Origin: Treponema sp.
GTDB taxonomy: Bacteria > Spirochaetota > Spirochaetia > Treponematales > Treponemataceae
DNA length: 64,000 nucleotides
NCBI GenBank assembly: GCA_017963165.1
Contig: JAGCTZ010000125.1
Span: forward strand, 1-64,000
Reading direction: 5' to 3'
Shown here: positions 59,095 to 64,000 of the stretch, in pieces
Layout of the letters: every line of letters starts with the position of its first letter
How positions within the stretch are numbered: position 1 is the stretch's first letter
Position numbers and translations under genes: made by a program
Notes under the pieces: model-generated
Database searches by the model: none
What the model saw: only the letters and a program-made list of their open reading frames with translations
Told to the model about the DNA's origin: nothing

Positions 59095-60336
59095 ATGGCA
59101 ACAGAGTGGAAGAAAGGATTCTTAAATCAGATATGCAGAATCGGTGATGGTGCGCATGCTTCTCTAAAACGCCAAACTGAAGGGATTCTTTATTTAACTG
59201 CAAAAAACATAACTCAAACAGGTATAGATTTAACGACAGTTGATTATATAGATGAAAAAACTTTTGAAAAACATTTTACAGAGAAATCTTCGACTGTTTC
59301 TTGCCCTAAAGAAGGAGACATTTTATATAGCATCATTGGTTCCGTTGGTGGATGTTATATTGTCAAAAAGGAAACCATCGGAATATCCAGTAGTGTTGCA
59401 ATTTTTCGACCAGATAAGAATAAAATAAATAATTTATTTCTCTATTATTATATTAAGAGTCCTTTCTTCTATAACAGTATCTTAGCAATTAAAACCGGAG
59501 CAGCTCAGGGGTTTATGAGTTTAGGAAAACTTGGTAGTGTAGAAATAAAGTATCCTGAATCACTTGAAACCCAACAAAAAATCGCCGGAATACTTTCTGC
59601 ATACGATGACCTCATAGAAAAAAATCGCAAACAGATAAAACTTTTGGAAGAAGCAGCACAGAAGCTCTACAAAGAATGGTTTGTAAAACTCAACTTCCCC
59701 GGCCATGAAAACGTAAAGATTGTGGATGGTGTGCCAGAAGGTTGGAAGAAAGCTGAACTAAATACCGTGTTGTCTAAAGTTACTACTGGTTTAAATCCTA
59801 GAAAAAACTTTGTCCTTGGTAAAGGAAACAATTATTACGTTACTATTAAAAACATGGGCGATAACAACCTTTACCTTGATGATAAATGTGACAAGGTGGA
59901 TGACGAAGCTCTAGAAAAGATAAATAAACGTTCTGATTTACAAACAGGAGATATTCTTTTCTCTGGAATTGGAACAATTGGACGTGTTTATTTGGTAAGC
60001 ATTTCTACTGATAATTGGGATGTCAGTGAATCAGTTTTTACTTTAAGAGCAAATGAATTTATTTCAAAAGAATTTTTATATTTGCTTCTTCTTTCAGATG
60101 ATATGCAAGCATATTGTGATTTAAATGCACATGGAGCTGCACAAAGAGGAATACGTATGGCTGATTTAAAAGCTTACAAATTTGCTTTACCAAACTCTAA
60201 TTTAATAACAAGATTTACAAAAATAATTGCTCCGTATATTTCGAAAGCACAGTGCTTAAAGAATCAAAATGTTAGTCTTCAAACCGCCCGTGATAAGCTT
60301 TTGCCACGACTTATGAATGGAGATATAAATGTCTGA
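59095..60336 (+). CDS. hsdS: Type I restriction-modification system specificity subunit
   Basis: 413 residues with two target-recognition domains (about 1-155 and 215-375), each followed by a conserved helical spacer, YDDLIEKNRKQIKLLEEAAQ near 171 and a shorter one near the C-terminus. This gives the two half-sites of a bipartite DNA target. The start follows directly on the kilA-N stop codon, and its stop overlaps the following gene by 8 bp. Confidence 0.93.
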   Translation: MATEWKKGFLNQICRIGDGAHASLKRQTEGILYLTAKNITQTGIDLTTVDYIDEKTFEKHFTEKSSTVSCPKEGDILYSIIGSVGGCYIVKKETIGISSSVAIFRPDKNKINNLFLYYYIKSPFFYNSILAIKTGAAQGFMSLGKLGSVEIKYPESLETQQKIAGILSAYDDLIEKNRKQIKLLEEAAQKLYKEWFVKLNFPGHENVKIVDGVPEGWKKAELNTVLSKVTTGLNPRKNFVLGKGNNYYVTIKNMGDNNLYLDDKCDKVDDEALEKINKRSDLQTGDILFSGIGTIGRVYLVSISTDNWDVSESVFTLRANEFISKEFLYLLLLSDDMQAYCDLNAHGAAQRGIRMADLKAYKFALPNSNLITRFTKIIAPYISKAQCLKNQNVSLQTARDKLLPRLMNGDINV

Positions 60337-62125
60337 CGAAAAAGTATATTGGGATTATTATAAACAAGCATTTTTGCATTTTCATATAGAGTTAGAGAAT
60401 CTAGGGGTAATGCGCCAATTATATTTAATCGAAAGACGAAAGTTTTGGAAGTCTATTCCTCTCAAAGAATATGAATATGAAGAAGCCACAATGTTACTAT
60501 CAGATTATTCACGACAATTGGAAATAGTCGCAAGTAATATTATTTCGCAAAAATCCTTTTTGTATTGGATTCATGTTTATAGAAGAATTGCACCTGCAAT
60601 ACCTAAACCGGGTGCTACTATATTGGATATTTTAAATACAAGACGAATAATGGAAATAGCATTTCAAAAATATGGGAAACAAGGATTTTGTTCTCATATT
60701 GCTCGTTCAAAACAGATTGCTATTAGTCAAATATTTAATGGATTATTATTAACTGAAGATTATTCTACAGAACGTAGGATAATAGAAAAAGCTCCAGATA
60801 TGTTAGTGCTAACAGATTTTGGAGTTAATGAATTAAAAGAAATATATGAGTTAGAAAAAATATGCTTAGAGATACATTTAGTTAATAAAATGTATAGAAT
60901 ACTTGGAAAAGGATGTAAACTGAATTACATAAATGCCAATGAATGGTATAATTTTACTATTACAAATGATGCAGTAAAATTAATGCAAATCTATGATAAC
61001 CGAATAAATTTAAATAAAGTCAATTCTTCCTATCTAGGTGTTTATTATTCTAATATTTCAAGTAAAAAACCTGATAGTTATTGTTTATTTCCTACTTATA
61101 ATGTTGGAAATATTTCATTTGATAACTTTAAAGAAATATTTGCTAAATTATATAAAATGGAATTCACCTGCTTAGTAAATGATTGTCCAAATTTTGTTTT
61201 TTATGAATTTGATATAAGAAGTTACTATTTAGCACATAAAGAGGCAAGTGAAAGTTTTTATGAAACAAATAAAATTAGTTTTGAAGCTCTTCTTTGTGTA
61301 ATTTATTTTTTCTTTTCTGTTGTGTTTTCTGATTTTAAGAAACCAGAGTTTTTGTTAAACTATTTATTTAGAGGATATAGTATTAGAAGTAAAAAAGATA
61401 TTATTAGAAATCTTGAAAATAATAAAACTTCTATAAAATCGAAAATAGGTATCAATAATAAGGAAATATCAAGAAAAGATTTTGAAGATGCAATTAACTT
61501 TCTTAGTTTTTCAAATAAAAATAGAAACCTTTTAGATTTAAGTTATTGTAGTTTATATTTTCCTTTTTATGAAGTTAGTAATAATTTATTAATTGATTAT
61601 TCTTGGATGTTTAAAACTTTCCTGACTTTATTTTTTAAATTAAAAATGGATGATCAAAACTTTAAGGGAACAATTCTTGAGAATTCATTAAAAACATCTG
61701 AATCAATATTACCTACTGACACAATAAAAGCACAGGATGGTACTGAACATCAAATAGATTATTCTTTTATGAAGGATGATGTATTATTTATACTAGAATG
61801 CAAAGTTGTTTCAATGTCACTCGCATATGAGAGAGGTGATAAAAAAGCTGTTGATTATAGAACTGTTGATGTAGTAGAACGAGCTTTAACTGAAATTGAT
61901 ATAAAAGCTGATTGGCTTATAAAGCATAAAGAAATTATACTAAAATATGTTCCACAGGCAAAATGTATTGTTCCAATTGGAGTAAGTGCTTTTGTTGAAT
62001 ATATGCCTAGCATTGACAAAAGATATTGGTTAACTGATGAAATTCCAAGAGTTTTACTTCCAAAAGAAGTAGAATTTATCAAAACTAATCCAGTAAATAT
62101 ATTGTATAATAAGATAAAGATTTAA
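60329..62125 (+). CDS. Uncharacterised protein with PD-(D/E)xK nuclease-like C-terminus
   Basis: 598 residues; no named family recognised. Residues about 445-500 fit a restriction-endonuclease-like core: GTILENSL (Glu451), HQIDYSF (Asp477) and FILECK (Glu490-Cys-Lys492). The first 440 residues are helical and rich in Ile, Asn, Lys and Tyr, with no visible motif. The gene is strikingly more AT-rich than hsdM and hsdR. It sits between hsdS and hsdR and overlaps hsdS by 8 bp, so it is expressed with the restriction system and may be an accessory defence nuclease. Confidence 0.72.
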   Translation: MSDEKVYWDYYKQAFLHFHIELENLGVMRQLYLIERRKFWKSIPLKEYEYEEATMLLSDYSRQLEIVASNIISQKSFLYWIHVYRRIAPAIPKPGATILDILNTRRIMEIAFQKYGKQGFCSHIARSKQIAISQIFNGLLLTEDYSTERRIIEKAPDMLVLTDFGVNELKEIYELEKICLEIHLVNKMYRILGKGCKLNYINANEWYNFTITNDAVKLMQIYDNRINLNKVNSSYLGVYYSNISSKKPDSYCLFPTYNVGNISFDNFKEIFAKLYKMEFTCLVNDCPNFVFYEFDIRSYYLAHKEASESFYETNKISFEALLCVIYFFFSVVFSDFKKPEFLLNYLFRGYSIRSKKDIIRNLENNKTSIKSKIGINNKEISRKDFEDAINFLSFSNKNRNLLDLSYCSLYFPFYEVSNNLLIDYSWMFKTFLTLFFKLKMDDQNFKGTILENSLKTSESILPTDTIKAQDGTEHQIDYSFMKDDVLFILECKVVSMSLAYERGDKKAVDYRTVDVVERALTEIDIKADWLIKHKEIILKYVPQAKCIVPIGVSAFVEYMPSIDKRYWLTDEIPRVLLPKEVEFIKTNPVNILYNKIKI

Positions 62126-62142
62126 TTATTGGAGACAAAATC

Positions 62143-64000
62143 ATGAGTTACGAATACAGCGAAAACGAGCTTGTTCAAAACAGTACAATAGGACTCTTAC
62201 GAGACACTCTAAAGTGGCGAACTTTCTATGCTTACAATGATGAAGTGCTTGATGATGATTCTTCTCCTAAATCTATAGGTCGTAAATCATATAAAGAAAT
62301 TCTTTTGACTCGCTATCTCAAAGAAGCTGTATTCAAATTTAATGACTGGGTTACGGAAGAAATTTTTTCCCAGGTCGTAAAAATCCTAAATACAAAAATC
62401 TCCAGTGATTCTGCAATTCAGACAAACGAAAAGAACTATAACTTTTTCAAAGATGGAATTGAAGTTGATGTTCAGGATGAAAACGGAAACTATGTAAAAC
62501 GCAAAGCTCAGCTTTTTGATTTTAATCATCCGGAAGAAAATGATTTTCTTGCTGTGCAGGAAATGAAAATCTGGGGAGAAGTTTATCACCGCCGTGCAGA
62601 CATTGTTGGTTTTGTAAACGGCATTCCACTTTTATTTGTTGAACTAAAGCGTGACGATATTCCTGTAGAAAATGCTTATAACGATAATTACAAAGATTAT
62701 CAGGATACCATTCCGCAGCTGTTTTACTACAACGCTTTTATAATGTTTGCAAACGGGCCGGAAGCAAAAGTGGGAACTCTTGGTTCTAAGTTTAAGTTTT
62801 TTCACGAATGGAAACGTCTTAGCGAAGATGATGAAGAAGGTTCTGTTGCTTTTGAAACAATGCTGCTAGGTATCTGCGATAAAAAGAACTTTATAGACTT
62901 ATTTGAAAACTTTATTCTGTTTGACCATTCAAATGGAAGAGCCGTAAAAATTCTTGCTCGGAACCATCAGTTCCTTGGAGTTAATCAGGCATTTGAAAAC
63001 TATAAGGCACGTAAATTCAAAAATGGAAAGCTTGGTGTTTTCTGGCACACTCAGGGCTCTGGTAAAAGTTATTCCATGGTTTTCCTTTCACAAAAGATTC
63101 ACCGTAAACTTGAAGGCTCACCGACAATCGTCATTCTTACAGACCGTACGGAACTTAACAAGCAGATTAGCGGAACTTTTGAAGCTTGCGGTTGTCTTGG
63201 AAATGTGAAAGCAGGAAAGTATATTGCTTCCAGTGGTTCAGATTTGATTTCAAAACTCAAAGGAAATCCTTCTTACATTTTCTCTCTAATTCAGAAATTT
63301 AATCAGCCGGATGAAAAGCCGATCCATACAGATTACGACATTCTTTTAATCAGTGATGAGGCGCACCGCAGCCAGAACGGAGTTTATGCAAACAATATGT
63401 GCAAACTTTTGCCGGAAGCAAGCCGCATTGGTTTTACCGGAACTCCACTCTTTAGTTTTGATAATATCACTCAGAGAACTTTTGGTGACTATGTTTCTAT
63501 TTATGATTTTAAGCGTGCTGTAGATGATGGTGCCACAGTTCCTCTTTATTATGAAAACCGTGGTGAAAAACTTCTGCTTGATAATCCAGAAATAAACGAT
63601 AAACTTCTTGAAGCTATTGAACAAATTGATGATGAAGAAAAGCGAGCTAAGGTTGAAAATCTTATAAAGCAGGAACTTCATATAATCCGAAATCCAAAAC
63701 GCCTTGATAAAATCGCAAGAGATTTTGTAAATCATTATTCAGAAGTTTGGCAGACCGGAAAAGCAATGTTTGTTTCTGTAGACCGTCTTACAAGTGTACA
63801 GATGCTGGAACTCTGCCAGAAATATTGGAAAGAAAAAATCACAGAACTTGAAGCCTCTTGTGCTGGTATTGATTCTGAACAGACTCTCATGGAGCTTCAA
63901 AAGAAAATCGACTGGATGAAAGAAACAGAGATGTGTGTTGTTATCAGCCAGGAACAAGGTGAAATTGAATACTTTAAAAAGCATGACATAGACATTATTC
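62143..64000 (+). CDS. hsdR: Type I restriction endonuclease subunit R, partial
   Basis: Open to the window end, 619 codons seen. The nuclease domain shows Asp153 (RRADIVGF) and Glu167-Leu-Lys169 (FVELKRD). The motor has Walker A TQGSGKS near 305-311, DEAH at 405-408 and FTGTP near 428. It cuts DNA after translocation, with HsdM and HsdS. TTGGAG lies eight bases before the ATG. The C-terminal part continues beyond the window. Confidence 0.93.
   Translation, partial: MSYEYSENELVQNSTIGLLRDTLKWRTFYAYNDEVLDDDSSPKSIGRKSYKEILLTRYLKEAVFKFNDWVTEEIFSQVVKILNTKISSDSAIQTNEKNYNFFKDGIEVDVQDENGNYVKRKAQLFDFNHPEENDFLAVQEMKIWGEVYHRRADIVGFVNGIPLLFVELKRDDIPVENAYNDNYKDYQDTIPQLFYYNAFIMFANGPEAKVGTLGSKFKFFHEWKRLSEDDEEGSVAFETMLLGICDKKNFIDLFENFILFDHSNGRAVKILARNHQFLGVNQAFENYKARKFKNGKLGVFWHTQGSGKSYSMVFLSQKIHRKLEGSPTIVILTDRTELNKQISGTFEACGCLGNVKAGKYIASSGSDLISKLKGNPSYIFSLIQKFNQPDEKPIHTDYDILLISDEAHRSQNGVYANNMCKLLPEASRIGFTGTPLFSFDNITQRTFGDYVSIYDFKRAVDDGATVPLYYENRGEKLLLDNPEINDKLLEAIEQIDDEEKRAKVENLIKQELHIIRNPKRLDKIARDFVNHYSEVWQTGKAMFVSVDRLTSVQMLELCQKYWKEKITELEASCAGIDSEQTLMELQKKIDWMKETEMCVVISQEQGEIEYFKKHDIDII

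Noticed and set aside
60329..62125. Second specificity or methylase subunit
   Set aside because: No target-recognition repeats, SAM motif or NPPF-type catalytic motif; the only recognisable feature is the E...D...ExK segment.

Overview
The window looks like a chromosome segment of a gut- or rumen-type spirochaete close to Treponema. This is inferred from moderately AT-rich DNA, many spirochaete-like lipoprotein and outer-membrane-type proteins, two methyl-accepting chemotaxis proteins, an indolepyruvate oxidoreductase/acyl-CoA ligase set, and dense short intergenic repeats; no rRNA or other taxonomic marker is present. I see no tRNA, rRNA, CRISPR array or complete insertion sequence. Genes are tightly packed in short operons that alternate between strands.

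Layout. 1-420: two structured repeat regions. 421-8.7 kb: a GH43 glycosidase lipoprotein, a U32 peptidase-family protein, an alpha/beta-hydrolase that seems to have lost its whole catalytic triad, MetA, a DUF362/ferredoxin protein, a tandem-ACT protein and a phenylacetate-CoA ligase. 8.9-12.1 kb: a biotin uptake module (bioY and ECF ATPase/permease) behind a clear BirA operator, convergent with birA. 12.4-18.0 kb: a thioesterase, a beta-propeller protein, iorB, iorA and an acyl-CoA ligase. 18.1-23.8 kb: a radical SAM protein, an envelope cluster and a chemoreceptor. 23.9-26.0 kb: rnhA, hisB, hisG. 26.1-31.5 kb: a patatin-like protein, tsaD, a polysaccharide deacetylase family protein and thrH, separated by repeat-rich DNA. 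31.6-35.6 kb: a barrel protein and a TPP-riboswitch-controlled thiamine ABC transporter. 35.7-39.0 kb: a second chemoreceptor, a membrane protein split by a -1 frameshift at an A AAA AAG heptamer, and a P-loop kinase. 39.0-41.7 kb: an AT-rich accessory patch (PIN toxin/antitoxin, XRE regulator, internally duplicated lipoprotein). 41.8-44.1 kb: argB and argJ. 44.4-47.8 kb: a PHP protein, galK, a deacetylase and an esterase. 47.8-51.5 kb: a two-subunit ABC exporter. 51.8-53.8 kb: a LacI-sensor/GGDEF protein.

The last 10 kb is the most unusual part. A UmuC polymerase is preceded by a UmuD-like protein that begins where processed UmuD' would begin and lacks both catalytic dyad residues. Divergent from it is a HTH-S24 repressor that keeps its own dyad and an Ala-Gly cleavage site. 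The 100 bp between them holds two near-leaderless promoters and repeated GGAATACTT motifs placed in or beside them. This suggests an SOS-like switch in which only the repressor is cleaved. Next comes a type I restriction-modification operon (hsdM, hsdS, partial hsdR) that also carries a KilA-N protein and a very AT-rich 598-residue protein with a PD-(D/E)xK nuclease-like C-terminus.

Short repeats run through the whole window. One family, with core CCCTTCGACAGGCTCAGGGA, has landed in frame in two unrelated enzymes and encodes the same peptide, PSTPSTGSGTEG, in both. Other families make multi-hairpin intergenic blocks, and some supply stop codons or separate coupled genes.
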